Source of the DNA: Vigna angularis
Lineage: Eukaryota > Streptophyta > Magnoliopsida > Fabales > Fabaceae
DNA: 64,000 nucleotides
NCBI RefSeq assembly: GCF_016808095.1
Contig: NC_068974.1
Span: forward strand, 39,346,590 to 39,410,589
Direction of reading: 5' to 3'
Part shown: one piece after another, positions 53,301 to 64,000 of the stretch
How the letters are laid out: each line of letters opens with the position of its first letter
Numbering within the stretch: position 1 is the stretch's first letter
The notes under the pieces: model-generated
What the model was told of the DNA's origin: nothing
The model's input: only the letters and a program-made list of their open reading frames with translations
Database searches by the model: none
Translations under genes and position numbers: made by a program

Positions 53301-53934
53301 CCTTCTCTGCTTTGTAAACCTTCGACAGGCAAATCTTCATCTCCGCTGTGTCGTCGCTCTTGTCGGGAAACCGCGGCACCGGCGTAATCAGCACGTTGTC
53401 CTCACCGTTTGCATGGTTATTGTTGTTGCCGTTGTTGTTGTTGCGGTTGTTTTTCTTCTTCCCCTTCCGCGTCGACTTGGTCGCCCACACGTTATTGTTC
53501 TTCTTCTTCGATTTCTTGGCGTTCGGCGCCGAGCCGTTCGCAGCGGGAGTAGTCGCATTGTTGGCGCCCTCCGCCGTCGCTGGCACAGGCGAGTCCTCCT
53601 TCGACGCCTCCGCCGTAATAGAGGAGAGCTGCTTCTGTTTCTTCGGCGGCGGCTCCTCCTCAGAAGCGTCGCCTTCTTCGCGGCCGGACTTCGGGGACTT
53701 TTTGGATCCGTCGGAGGCGGCCTCGTCGTCTGAGAGTTCGTCGGAAGGGTCGGGCTCCGATCGCGCGTCGTTGGGGTGCTCGGTTGGGGTATCAGAGGGC
53801 GTGCTGGTGGTGGCAGGAGGAGCTTCCGGCGATTCGGAGTCTGTGGCTAGGGCGGTGTTTGCGGTGGTGGTGGGTGGTGGCACCTCGTCTTCTTCATCTT
53901 CTTCGTCTTTGTAAGTGGCTTGTAAGCTATCCAT
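50308..53934 (-). CDS. ASH2R: SPRY-domain COMPASS subunit ASH2R (TRAUCO)
   Basis: The plant homologue of Ash2, a core subunit of the nuclear COMPASS-like complex that methylates histone H3 lysine 4. Two exons, 53934-52887 and 50582-50308, joined across a 2.3 kb GT-AG intron, give 440 residues. Residues 1-200 are low complexity: acidic and Pro/Thr-rich first, a basic cluster PPPKKQKQ (96-102), a lysine-rich stretch (KKSKKKNNN, 140-148) and an Asn-rich run near 162-175. The SPRY domain (about 225-425) shows [42 protein letters not shown] and, in exon 2, [12 protein letters not shown] and FNFGPDFE. The start at [12 protein letters not shown] is chosen because plant homologues begin in a similar acidic context. 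The frame stays open upstream for 53 codons to an ATG at 54093, but that part is hydrophobic and probably 5' UTR. Exon 1 is markedly GC-richer than its surroundings. Confidence 0.92.
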
Positions 53935-56900
53935 TGCTAGGGTTTGGTTTAACGGTGAGAATAAATGAGAAAGCGGAAGGCTCCGACAAGCGATGAGAAT
54001 AGCGTATGTAGTAAAACAGAAGAAAGTGAAAGTAGAGAAAAATAGTGAACTACGACATAATGGGTTTTGGTTTCCTACGGCCCAAACAGGCACAGAACGA
54101 GGCCTCTAACTATGGTGCATTTCTGTCTGCACTTCCACTCCCATAATTTCAACCTGTCTCGTGGTATGGTGAAATTACCAGTTTAATAATATTTTTTTTC
54201 CAAGTTCATGAAGAGAGTTTTATTCCTTATGGTGATTTCTCTCAATAAGAATAATTCTTCTCACAAACTCTGTTAAAGTCAACAAATTCATTCAATGGTT
54301 GTTCCTCTAATCGAAGGTTGTCATTTCTCACAAACTTAGGAAAACAAATTTTAAATTGTATAATTCAAAAATATATTTTTATTTTGTACTATGAAATGTA
54401 TAATCTATATATATTCTGCAATGTACATTCATATATAGTAGATTTTTTGTTCTTTTCATTTTGAAAGTCTCGTAGTTTAATCCAAGTCTAACGAAGAACA
54501 CCAAACAGGAAAAGATATGCCGAGGGATTATTTGTACTATATTAATATTGAATTTACGTAGAAGATATTAAATAATAAAATTAAAGAATAGTTAAATTGT
54601 TTGATTACTTAATTAGATAATGAACGAGATAAAAATATGTGTGAATTTTGATTGTTGTGTGTATGATATTTAGAAATAATACTAGTTTTATGTTTGTGCA
54701 GTTTATGTTATCTTTACTATGTGTTATACAAAAGCCGAAAATATTTTAGATAGAAATACTCAAAAGTGATGAAATAAAAAATAATAGTTTGTGTATACAT
54801 TTATATGTACCTCTGCTTCCTTGTAAAGATTGATATGACAAATTTGTCTTGAAAATTTTATATAAATATACTTATGTATAAATCTATATATGTGTAAATG
54901 CATGATGAATGAGTAGATAGAATGCAGCTAGAAATTAAATATTACCAATGTCAGTGAGGAAGTCTTGAAAATTAAAACTAAACAATTATTTTACAATATA
55001 TGCCAACAATTTTTTTTCAATTAATTTTAGTATGATTTTATTTGTCAAAAATAATGTTATTTATCATTTCGAACTAGCACAAATTGTCTATTAATACTAA
55101 GTGAAATTATTTTGTTAGTTGATGTTATTTGAAGTAGTCTTTTGAACTAATATGAATTGAAAGTCATGTTAAAATTATTCTTCGACCAAAATTAATGAGT
55201 TTTCTCAACTAACATATATAGAAAAATAAATACTTACCAAATATTGTTATAGATGAAACTATTTTAATTGATGTAATTCAAAGTGTTTTAGTCAATGCTT
55301 AATAAGAATTATTTTTTTGGTTAAAATTTTTTAGTCATTGTAAGTTAAAGTTATTTCTAATTGTTGATTGTCTATTTTTTTTTAATATTAACAGAGGTAA
55401 TTTTTTTTAATTAATGTCATTCATATTTATTCGGTTAAGTAGGTAGTGATTTTTTGTTTATGTTTTTAAGAATTCCTTTTCGATCAATATCATTAATGTT
55501 GTCATATTGTATTTACTTTTAACTACAATGGTTTATTTTAAGATATATATATATATATATATATAACATATTTTGATTACGATTTTATAAGCTCTTTGCT
55601 ATCTAACTTTTATTTTATTTAAATGTGAGTTGATTTTAATTTCTAAATTGATTCGTGCAGAAATGAAACTAATACGCGTAAAATTTAATTGAATTATGGT
55701 CTTGATGTGCTAACTGTTTAGTTGAATTTTCTGAATGTCATGGACGAATGGTTCTGTTATGACTGAAAGTAATATTAATAATCGTATTATATATGGAAAT
55801 GGTTGAATATATATGAATAATGAAAGGTTTAAAAGATCGAATGTTTTATTTTCATTTTATAAAATCAATTTATATATATTTTGTTTGTTTTGAAATCTTA
55901 TCTATTATATTAGATGAATTATTAGATATGATAGAACAATAATTATTTAATTTTTTTATTTAAAAATCCCGTAAATGATTTATTCACGTAAATGTTGTCT
56001 AAAAGATAGAGAATTAATTTAATGTCTAAAAAATAAAATTAAAAAACGCGCATAAGGGGTTGTTTGGCTGACCCGAGAGTCTGACAAATATAGAAATGTG
56101 TGAACTCCATAAATGGGCATGTTGATTTTTTCAAAATTTTATTTTTTTAATAACAAAGAAATAAAATCATAACAATAACAATCAATAAATAATTAAAATA
56201 AAGTAAAATATTTATAATAAAAACGCTTAATTAAATAGTTTTATTTAATCACTCTCAATTGTTTATTTTCCCAGTGATGGAGAGTCTGATAGTCATATTT
56301 ATTCCTGACCAACCAACTTTTATACTTGCCATTAGTAAATTTATGATGGAAAAGGTTGATAGAGGTTGTGGGAGAGTAACATTAATTATTTGTTACAATT
56401 AATATTCCAAGAATATGAAAATTTCCTTTTTGCAATTTTTGGATTGAATAATTAAAAAGATAATTACAAATCTAAAAATGATTTTCTGTAATATGAAAAT
56501 TATCTTTAATTCTTAAAAAAATATATTTTTTAGATTATGTGATTTAAAAATTAAAATAATTTTTTAATTGTGTAATTATAAACAAAAATGATTTTTGGAA
56601 TGTATATTTTAAAAGACAAAAATGTCTGAAAAATATTTTTAATTTTCTTAATTTCTCAAACTTTGTGAAGTGATTTTTTGACTTTCGTGTTATTTAATTA
56701 TTTTTTTAGAAAAAAAATATATAAATTATATAGTTAAAAAAAATTGAAAATTTTATATTGATAAGTTGCAGACTATATAAGAAACATGTAATAAGTTTAA
56801 TGTATAAGGTTTATAAGAAAGATGTTAGGTTTGGTTGGGGCGTGCGCGGGTAGTTGGTGTGGTTTGGTTGACTATGAATGCGTGAATTGCGTTTTGCGCG

Positions 56901-57020
56901 TAAACTCCACTTCTTCTTTTTCATTCTTTCAAAGGTTGTATTAAAAGAGTCAAAAACATGACTGAAGACTGAAAACAAATAAAAAAGTATAGAGCTCCAA
57001 CAAATTCAGTCCATTATTTA

Positions 57021-57110
57021 TAAATGATAAAGTAACTGATATATATATTTATAAATGATAAAGTAACTGATATATATATTTATAAATAATAAAGTAACTG
57101 ATATATTAAA
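57021..57110 (+). repeat. 31-base minisatellite, three units
   Basis: The unit contains AAATGATAAAGTAACTGATA. It starts at 57021, 57052 and 57083 with almost no mismatches. Confidence 0.9.
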
Positions 57111-57204
57111 GTCAAATATTTCACTTTTTAAAAGGTGAAACTCACATTATTCATCATTTTTTTGTTTTAATTTCAGAAATTTTAGTTTAAACATTTTTCA
57201 TCAT

Positions 57205-57209
<5 letters not shown>

Positions 57210-57281
<72 letters not shown>
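57210..57281. repeat. (AT)n microsatellite
   Basis: About 36 perfect AT units, following a short TCA/TCATCA run. Confidence 0.95.
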
Positions 57282-57284
<3 letters not shown>

Positions 57285-57947
57285 GTAATAATACTTGAAT
57301 GAAATATCTTTTAATTTGTGACTAATTAATAAAACTTGATATATCCACTTTAAGAGATTTCTTTTCAAAACCTCTATTCAACGTCAATATAGTGTTTGAT
57401 TTGGGCATAAACTAATTTTAGAATATATAATTTTATGATAGATTGAATAAGATATTAATAATATGACTATATAATAACAATAACGTCAAAAAAAAGTATA
57501 CAACATTATAGTATAACGTGAACCAAACATAGCACTAAAATTAAGAATAACAAGTGATACTTTTGTAATTATTTGTAATAAATTAAAGTGGATTTAATTT
57601 AATTCATACGTTAATGACTTAAATGATGTCAGTTAATTTTTTCTTCGACGTCAATTAATGATGATCAGTCATTTTTTGATATCAAAGTTTTGAATAATAT
57701 TTGTCATTAGCTTATCTAATGTTATAAGTTTTTTTTTTTAATTTTAGAAAAAATAACGCGAGGCTCATTTCATTACCATGTTCTTTTGTGATTTCTTCTG
57801 AAGTACATACAATGATTATAGCATGGAGTTTTAAAGGTGATTTTAGTCTCTTTTTACTCGCATTCTAATTCTTAACATGCATATGCAATTTTTCTTTCTG
57901 ACTAAATGGTTTTTGAGTTCACTGTGTTTTCAAGCTTTCAAATTCAC

Positions 57948-57995
57948 TTTCCATTTAAGGCGACAAGGCCTTTTCCATTTAAGGCGACAAGGCCT
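57948..57995 (+). repeat. 24-base perfect tandem duplication
   Basis: The unit contains CCATTTAAGGCGACAAGGCC and occurs at 57951 and 57975. It lies just before the possible transposon remnant. Confidence 0.9.
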
Positions 57996-58047
57996 CTACG
58001 AAGGTTTTTTTCGATTCTCTATTCATATAATACGGAAAAAAATTGGT

Positions 58048-58830
58048 CGTCGAAAATTCGTTGGTAATGACTATTTTCCAACGAATTATCAACATACTTA
58101 AATCTATCGTTAATAACATCGTCGATAATATTTATTAACGGAATATTATATCGGTTGATAATTACAGCAAAAATTTGTTGGTAAATATCCTGATTTGGTT
58201 CATCTTCTTTCTCTTTTTCCTTCTTTTGTTTTTTTAGTGTTTCATTTTTTTTATCAATCTTCCTTCATCCTTAAACCAAAACAAAAATTCTATTCATTCC
58301 AAAACCAAAATCAAAGAGTAAATCTAAGCATCCTAATTGTTTTAGAAACCCTAAAATTGGCAAAAATCACTGATTATTTTTTGAACAACCATCTTTTCTT
58401 CATCTTCAACGACACACCATGTCATAACCATGTCGTTGTTTGCGTAGCAACCATGTTTTCTTCATTTCCAACGGTACACAATGCCACAACCATCTTTTCT
58501 TCATCTCACAATGGAGACGTTTTCCCTCTTTCGTATGTGGTGGTTCTATATGCTCGATGGAAGAGATGGCAACATGCAACATTGCTCCGAGTGGTTCTCC
58601 TTCGTCAAAGAAACTTGTAGTTGTGGTGGCCTGAGCTGATACGGGAGAACTTTGGAAAGAATATGGTTATTAGAGAACGAAAATAGAAAAAAAAAAGGAG
58701 AAGAATGGTTCCTCATATGAGAGAAACGAAAGTGAATAAAGTGACTTGTGTGAGAGAGAAAAATACAACATTATTTACGAAGAGGGAAAGAAAATTTTGT
58801 CGTTATTTTTACCGACGAATTTACTGACAG
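58048..58830. mobile_element. Possible non-autonomous DNA transposon remnant
   Basis: AAATTCGTTGGTAA (58054-58067) is matched in inverted orientation by TTACCGACGAATTT (58809-58822), 13 of 14 bases. Related words (TCGTTAATAA, TCGTCGATAA, TTGTTGGTAA, ATTTACCAATAAAAAA) cluster near both ends, as subterminal repeats of CACTA- or Mutator-type elements do. The interior has a CCATCTTTTCTTCATCT-like repeat and no transposase. No clean terminus or target duplication was identified. Confidence 0.4.
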
Positions 58831-60189
58831 ATTTTTTCAACTTATTTACCAATAAAAAAAATCTATCAGTATCATCATATTTACCAATAAAAAAATATGT
58901 GTACATGACATATTTTTATAAACATAGAATAATATTGATTTCATGTTTATTTTAATAATTTGAAAATTTTAAATTCTCAGGCTTACATAATGATTATAAT
59001 TATAATCTCTTTTGGATTTTTATTTAAAAAAACACAAAATTATTGTAATTTTTAAAATATTCTCTCTATGTAATTTGTATTTAAACAACGTTACAAAAAC
59101 CATAGTAACATAGCCTGCGTATTATTTATTTATAAATTTATAACTTTAAACTACTGCTTTGGAATGAATTTTCGTCCATGAACATGCTTCTCGAATTTAC
59201 ATTTCAAAAATGGCATTCGATTCAATGTTCATTTCAGAATAAAATGGAATCCATAAAAAAAAATCTAATGAATAATATTTCTGAGAATGAAGTTTTTAAA
59301 GTTCTTTCATGATTGAGTGGGGAATACTTTTTCCTTCACGATAAAAAATTCCCATGAATGATATTTTCAAGAATCACAATGTAAAATTTATTCCATGTTT
59401 ATTGAGAAGAATGTTTTTTTTTTTCAGTACAAGATCCTCAACATAATTTAACAATGATATTCTGAAAATTATTTTATTCTTATGAAGAGGAATGATTTTT
59501 CCTGTACAAGATCCTCCTCGACAAAATTATCATTTAAGAAAAAGGTTACAAAATTTTAAAGATAAAAGATTTTAAATTTACAATATAAGAATATATTAAA
59601 ACAATGTATTTTCGAAAATATGTATTGATAAGATAAAAGAGGAACTTAGGAAGTGTTGTTTGTACTAACATTTAAAAGAAGTTAATCTTTTTATTACAAC
59701 TTATTACACACAATAAATTTGTTGATCTTCAGTGCAACAAATACCTTAAAAGTATTTTAATAATGAGTTTTTATTAGTTCTTAATATAATTTAATTTACA
59801 TAATCCATTATCCTTACCACTGTTTATCACATGTTTGAATTAGAATTTAAACTCTGTTTTTTTTTTACTTTTACGTAATACAAAAAATTAAAAAGAAAAA
59901 CAAACTTTGATCCTATTTTATCATTAATTTCTAATGACATGTAATGATGCAGAGGTGCCAAATAAAGTTTTGTTTAAAAATATTAAAAAAACTTAAATCG
60001 TAGAAAGTGAATTTCATAACATTTTGAGAAATAAAAAAAGAAAAGAAGGTTCTTAATGATGTGATAGGACTTAGCTACACACATCAAGCAATAGCATAGA
60101 TTCATTATTAATTTTAGTTAATACCATACATTAATGTAAGGGTTTGTGGTCCCTATTTGCAAAATGTCAAACTTTTACGTTATATTAAT

Positions 60190-60193
<4 letters not shown>

Positions 60194-60269
<76 letters not shown>
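60194..60269. repeat. (AT)n microsatellite
   Basis: About 38 perfect AT units in gene-free DNA. Confidence 0.95.
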
Positions 60270-60271
<2 letters not shown>

Positions 60272-61482
60272 TTTATTAACTTATATAACCTATTGTATAA
60301 TTTTTATTAAAAAAAAACTTATTCATATAAAAAACATACTTTAAATACATAAATACTTTAAGAGGTTAGATAAATTAATAAACCTATTTATATATATTTA
60401 TATTCAACTATTAAGTTACAATTGGTACCGAATATATTTTAAATATGTATGAATAATTTATTTTATCACTTTTAATTCATCTTATTTTAGTGAAACATCT
60501 TGATGATTATTTGGAGGCGAATCTGTCCAGAAATATTGAATGTTAAATTTTCTTAATCAATAGGCTTTTTTTATATTCTCATTTATGTTTTAATTTTATC
60601 TTTTAACTATATTTTTAAACTAAAATAATGGTTTTATTAGTTATAATTTTTAAACAATTTTTTTTTCTAATTTAATTATTTTTAAAATTTAATTATTTTT
60701 CTTTAATTATAAAATACTTACAACATAAATAAAAACAATTTATAATAAAATTTTAAAAAATATTTATATTTATAATAAAATTAAAAAAAATTATTATAAA
60801 AAAGTAAGTACACCTATTAGCATGTTTCCTCGCTAATACATATTAAAACAATTATTATAATAATAAGTTTTTCTGTTCATTTTTCATTGATAATACTTTT
60901 AGTGCCAAAGGTGTGAAAATTGGTCACAAATTAATTTCAGTTTTTTATATTATTTATATATTTGGTCAATCCACCTTTAAATAATTGGAGTTCTTAAAAT
61001 TGGCACTACTAATCAATTTAATTCTTAAGTAAAAGCTAAATTACTATTTTTAACAACCATTTTTAATTTAATATATAATATGCATTAGTTCAAAAGACTA
61101 AATAATTATTTTTTTGTCTGGAAGACTAAGTCAATTGACTCATACAAAGGTGACGATAGACTAAGCAATTATTTTATTTTTCTCACAATATTAAGAATTA
61201 AATGAACTAACAAAAGAAATAAAAGTAATATGCATGTTAATCTTCAAGCACAGGTTAATTAATTATTAATTAACTAATTAATTACACTGCTATACTCACG
61301 AAATATTATCTATCTGTCTAGGGAAATTAATTAGTCTTGCAGTAATTAACTTACAAAAAAATGGAAGAAAAAAACAAAACAAAAACCTGAAAACCTCACT
61401 GTTTCTGGGTTGTTCCAAATTCGAAAGAAAAGTTTAATCTATTGTACAGAAACAGCATGTGCCTTGGCGTTGCGTTGAGTTG

Positions 61483-61496
61483 TATATATATAAATA
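61483..61496 (+). promoter_or_regulatory. Candidate TATA box of NADK1
   Basis: TATATATATAAATA lies about 130 bases before the NADK1 start codon, a normal distance for a plant core promoter with a short 5' UTR. Confidence 0.4.
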
Positions 61497-61623
61497 TAAG
61501 TAAACGAATTTGAAGGTCAAAATTATTCAGACACTTTGGATTGTATTGTGTTGGAGCAGAAACGAGACAAAGGGATCCCAATTATTCATTTTCCTTTGTT
61601 CTCTGTCTTCTCCATTCCCTCTA

Positions 61624-63704
61624 ATGGCTCCAAACAAGCTCAATTCTTCGGTAATTTAATCGTTAATTTCATTATCTTCTTAATTTCAGTTTCAATTTCT
61701 TTGTTTTTTAATCTTAATTGTTGGTTGGTTTGGGTCATGAATTGATAGGGTTTTTCTTCGCTAGCAAGTTTGCTAATTAGGATGCTTTGTTTTGTGTCTC
61801 ATTTTGAGGTTTGGAGTTGTGCTCCTGGAATCTGGGAGCGGGGAATCCTTTACTGTTACAATTGGCTACACTTTTCATACTATTGCTTTTAAGGAAAATG
61901 AAAGTGGGATGCCCAAAAATGAGTTAGAGTCAAAATTGATCTTGATTTCCCTCATTACTTGTAGGATCAGTCTAGTAGGATTGCTTGTACGAACAAAATT
62001 TATTCATTGTTAGGTGGGATTAGTTGTAAACCACTACTCTTCATGTCAGTCTGTGCTACCTTTTTATCTCTCTGACACAGAGAAGTATATGCCAATATGG
62101 ATACCTACTGGTCATTTGCATGTTCATGCTGTAATCAATCAAAGCACAACCAAAGTTCAAATATATCACTGCTTCAGAGGGCAGCGCTTTCAGTTTCACA
62201 TAAATCAGAATTTTTGACAAGTGTATATTTCTTGTTTTGTGACTTTTGCCTGATTTACTTTATGCAGCAGGGAAATACCAGCATGTCATGTTCACAGGCT
62301 GAGAATGGTTTTGTCAATTCCTTTTCTCTATTCCCTGAAAAAGCAGTGGAAGAGATTCTTCAATCTGCCATCCAGGGATCGGATGATCATCTTATAGAGT
62401 TCTCTGAAGCTTTAAGAAGTATGATCGTATTCTGTTCAAATTATTAATATCAACTGCAACAAGACATGATCTTGATGCAAGATCTTTGTCCTTATTTTGT
62501 CTTGAACTCCTTCTAGCTGTTGCAAAGGCTCTCAGGCAAGTTGCTGAAGGGAAAGCTTCTGCTCAAGCCGAGGCTGCTGAATGGAAACGTAAATTTGAGC
62601 TGGAGAGGGATCGGAATCTGAAGTTTGAACATGCAGGTTCTAATCACTGAATAACTACAAGATGAGGATTTTTTATTTTTTTAAATTTTCCATTCTGTAG
62701 CAGTTGATATTGCAAAAGGAAAATAAACTATTTCATCTGTTTTTGACTTAACTGTGATCATGCTCTCTTATACTTGTTGATTGATGAACAATTTATTTCT
62801 TTTTGTCAATTCTGTTCTCATATTTCAGTCACATACATTGTCTTTTATTTTTTATTATCCTTTTTCGTGCCCATCATCTTATCCAAAATTGCTGTCTCAA
62901 GTATTTGTTTAATGCTATGGAATTTGTCTTTTACTGATTGGAATTTAGGTTAGTTGTATTGTGCTGTTTAGAAGTGATGAAGCCTACTTTTACTTTCTCA
63001 AAGAGAGTACTTTCTGGCTTCATTTTTTTATGTTTTTAGGGTCGAAACCTTTTGCTAAATATGGAGTAGTTTTGTTCATTGCATGTTTTCTTAGCGTCTT
63101 GGTTTTCCATTGATTTCACTGTGTATTCATGGTCATTCGACACAATATTGTATTTTTCAGAAGCTCCACTGATGAAAATATAATACCCCTATTTTCGTAA
63201 GGTTGCAAAAAAGTTAGTTGATGATCTCAATCTTGACCTCAAGGAAGTAAACGACTAAATATTTTGGATGTTAATATGGACCTTCTAAGCTTCTGATTTC
63301 TACGAAGGTCCACTGGCAATACTGAAATTTTTTAAAGATATAGTGATTGAAGCATAAAAGTGAATGTTAGAATTTTGTAATTTTCTGTGTCTTCTATATT
63401 TATGTTTCCATGTGGCCTATTTCATTATGTGGTTTCTATCTCTTCTGCTATGCGATGTTCTATCTATATCTCAACTTTGGAAGTTTGTAATTTCTGTTTG
63501 CTGTTTGTTTTTATTACAGAAAAATCATGTCTTGAGCATCAGGCTGATCTTGATGATATGAGGACAAATAGCCCTGCCAAAAATCCTACATCGTGTAATG
63601 TAGCTAATGGACAGTCTGAAAAATGTTGTTCGAGGAATGGTATTTGCTCCCATGAGGTTCTTAAGGATGGAGCACCCAGTTCTGATTCCAAAATAGTCAA
63701 AAAG
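61624..63704 (+). CDS. NADK1: NAD kinase 1, N-terminal exons (continues beyond the window)
   Basis: The enzyme phosphorylates NAD to NADP in the cytosol. Four exons are visible: 61624-61650, 62268-62418, 62517-62636 and 63520-63704, giving the first 152 residues in a consistent frame. The sequence matches the plant NADK1 N-terminus: [30 protein letters not shown], then the coiled-coil-like [20 protein letters not shown], and CSHEVLKDG near the end of exon 4. This is the regulatory N-terminal part. The GGDG catalytic core lies to the right of the window. The start ATG gives MAPNKLNSS, a tiny first exon, as expected for a poorly conserved N-terminus. The exon 2 acceptor is a CAGCAG pair, so one glutamine may be included or skipped. 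Exon 5 could not be placed with confidence. Confidence 0.9.
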
Positions 63705-64000
63705 GTATTTTATAACTCCATGATTGAAGCAAATTGGGCTATATGATCAACCCGTCACAGCCGGGTGTCCTGTTGGTATTTTATTTTTTGAAATATTTGT
63801 GTTTCTGTGCATGTGTTTGTCTAGCCTTTTTTTTAACATTTGTCATGGTCAAACATCCAAAAGACTGAACAGATATGACTCTTCAGAACAGCACAAGCTG
63901 TTGAGCCTTTACATTCAAATGACAGCTGGGTTAACTACTAACTAGTAATGTTATTACTGGTGTAAAATTAGGCAAATAAGTCTGTGCTAGGGCACCTTCT
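63705..64000 (+). other. Intron (or start of exon 5) of NADK1 at the right edge
   Basis: The donor at 63705 (GTATTT) starts the intron after exon 4. The open frame over 63724-63945 does not resemble the expected next segment of NADK1 (a KASFKLSW-type motif), so I read the stretch as intron. Confidence 0.5.

Larger units (their letters stand above)
53935..61623. other. Large AT-rich intergenic region between ASH2R and NADK1
   Basis: The genes are head-to-head with 7.7 kb between start codons. No intact gene is seen. Contents: a 31-base minisatellite (57021-57110), (AT)n tracts at 55543-55564, 57210-57281 and 60194-60269, a 24-base tandem duplication (57948-57995), a possible DNA-transposon remnant (about 58048-58830), a GC-richer pocket at 56837-56910, and a diverged repetitive stretch at 59160-59520 with CAGTACAAGATCCTC-type words twice. 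The last 150 bases carry the NADK1 core promoter and 5' UTR. Confidence 0.6.

Noticed and set aside
52921..53914. Long plus-strand open frames (270 and 188 residues) opposite ASH2R exon 1
   Set aside because: They mirror the GC-rich, low-complexity ASH2R exon, have no recognisable domain, and the minus-strand frame has clear SPRY homology.
58195..58620. 141-residue open frame between ASH2R and NADK1
   Set aside because: Low complexity and internally repetitive (TTTTCTTCATCT words), inside a probable transposon remnant, with no splice or domain support.
63724..63945. Open frame at the right edge as NADK1 exon 5
   Set aside because: It does not resemble the expected NADK1 segment and lacks a convincing acceptor. 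Treated as intron.

Overview
This is plant nuclear DNA: intron-rich genes with GT-AG splice sites, plant-specific gene families, very AT-rich intergenic DNA, long (AT)n tracts and decayed transposon pieces. The encoded proteins are eudicot-like. Several short dispersed repeats resemble ones I associate with legumes of the soybean/bean/cowpea group, but that placement is an inference of moderate-to-low confidence.

Layout. (1) 1-5239, plus strand: the last seven visible exons of a cytosolic isoleucyl-tRNA synthetase gene that begins left of the window. (2) 7006-10077, minus strand: a complete six-exon biotin synthase gene (BIO2), tail-to-tail with the first gene. (3) 11303-15077, plus strand: a complete eight-exon gene for a type I membrane protein resembling the V-ATPase accessory subunit S1/VOA1, head-to-head with BIO2. 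(4) 18415-47915, plus strand: a tandem array of three complete nine-exon ABCG half-transporter genes of the ABCG12/13/15 clade, called A, B and C here. Their exon phases, and nearly all their exon lengths, are identical. B and C are recent duplicates and A is the divergent member. (5) 50308-53934, minus strand: a two-exon gene for the SPRY-domain COMPASS subunit ASH2R/TRAUCO. (6) From 61624 to the right edge, plus strand: the first four exons of NAD kinase 1.

The genes do not form an operon. The main biology is the ABCG array, which probably exports lipids or cuticular compounds at the plasma membrane by analogy with the Arabidopsis clade. It sits beside ASH2R and NADK1, as the related ABCG genes do in Arabidopsis (from memory).

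The most informative unusual signals are: near-identity of B and C confined to exons 2-3 and intron 2 (a gene-conversion signature); a ghost of a further array member between B and C, with promoter and intron-1 homology but no exons; two L1-box-like sites just upstream of gene C; four dispersed repeat families that recur through the array; and a degenerate Ty1/copia fragment after gene C. I found no convincing novel biochemical system. Exon boundaries were placed by hand from reading frame, splice consensus and protein similarity. Identity figures are hand counts.
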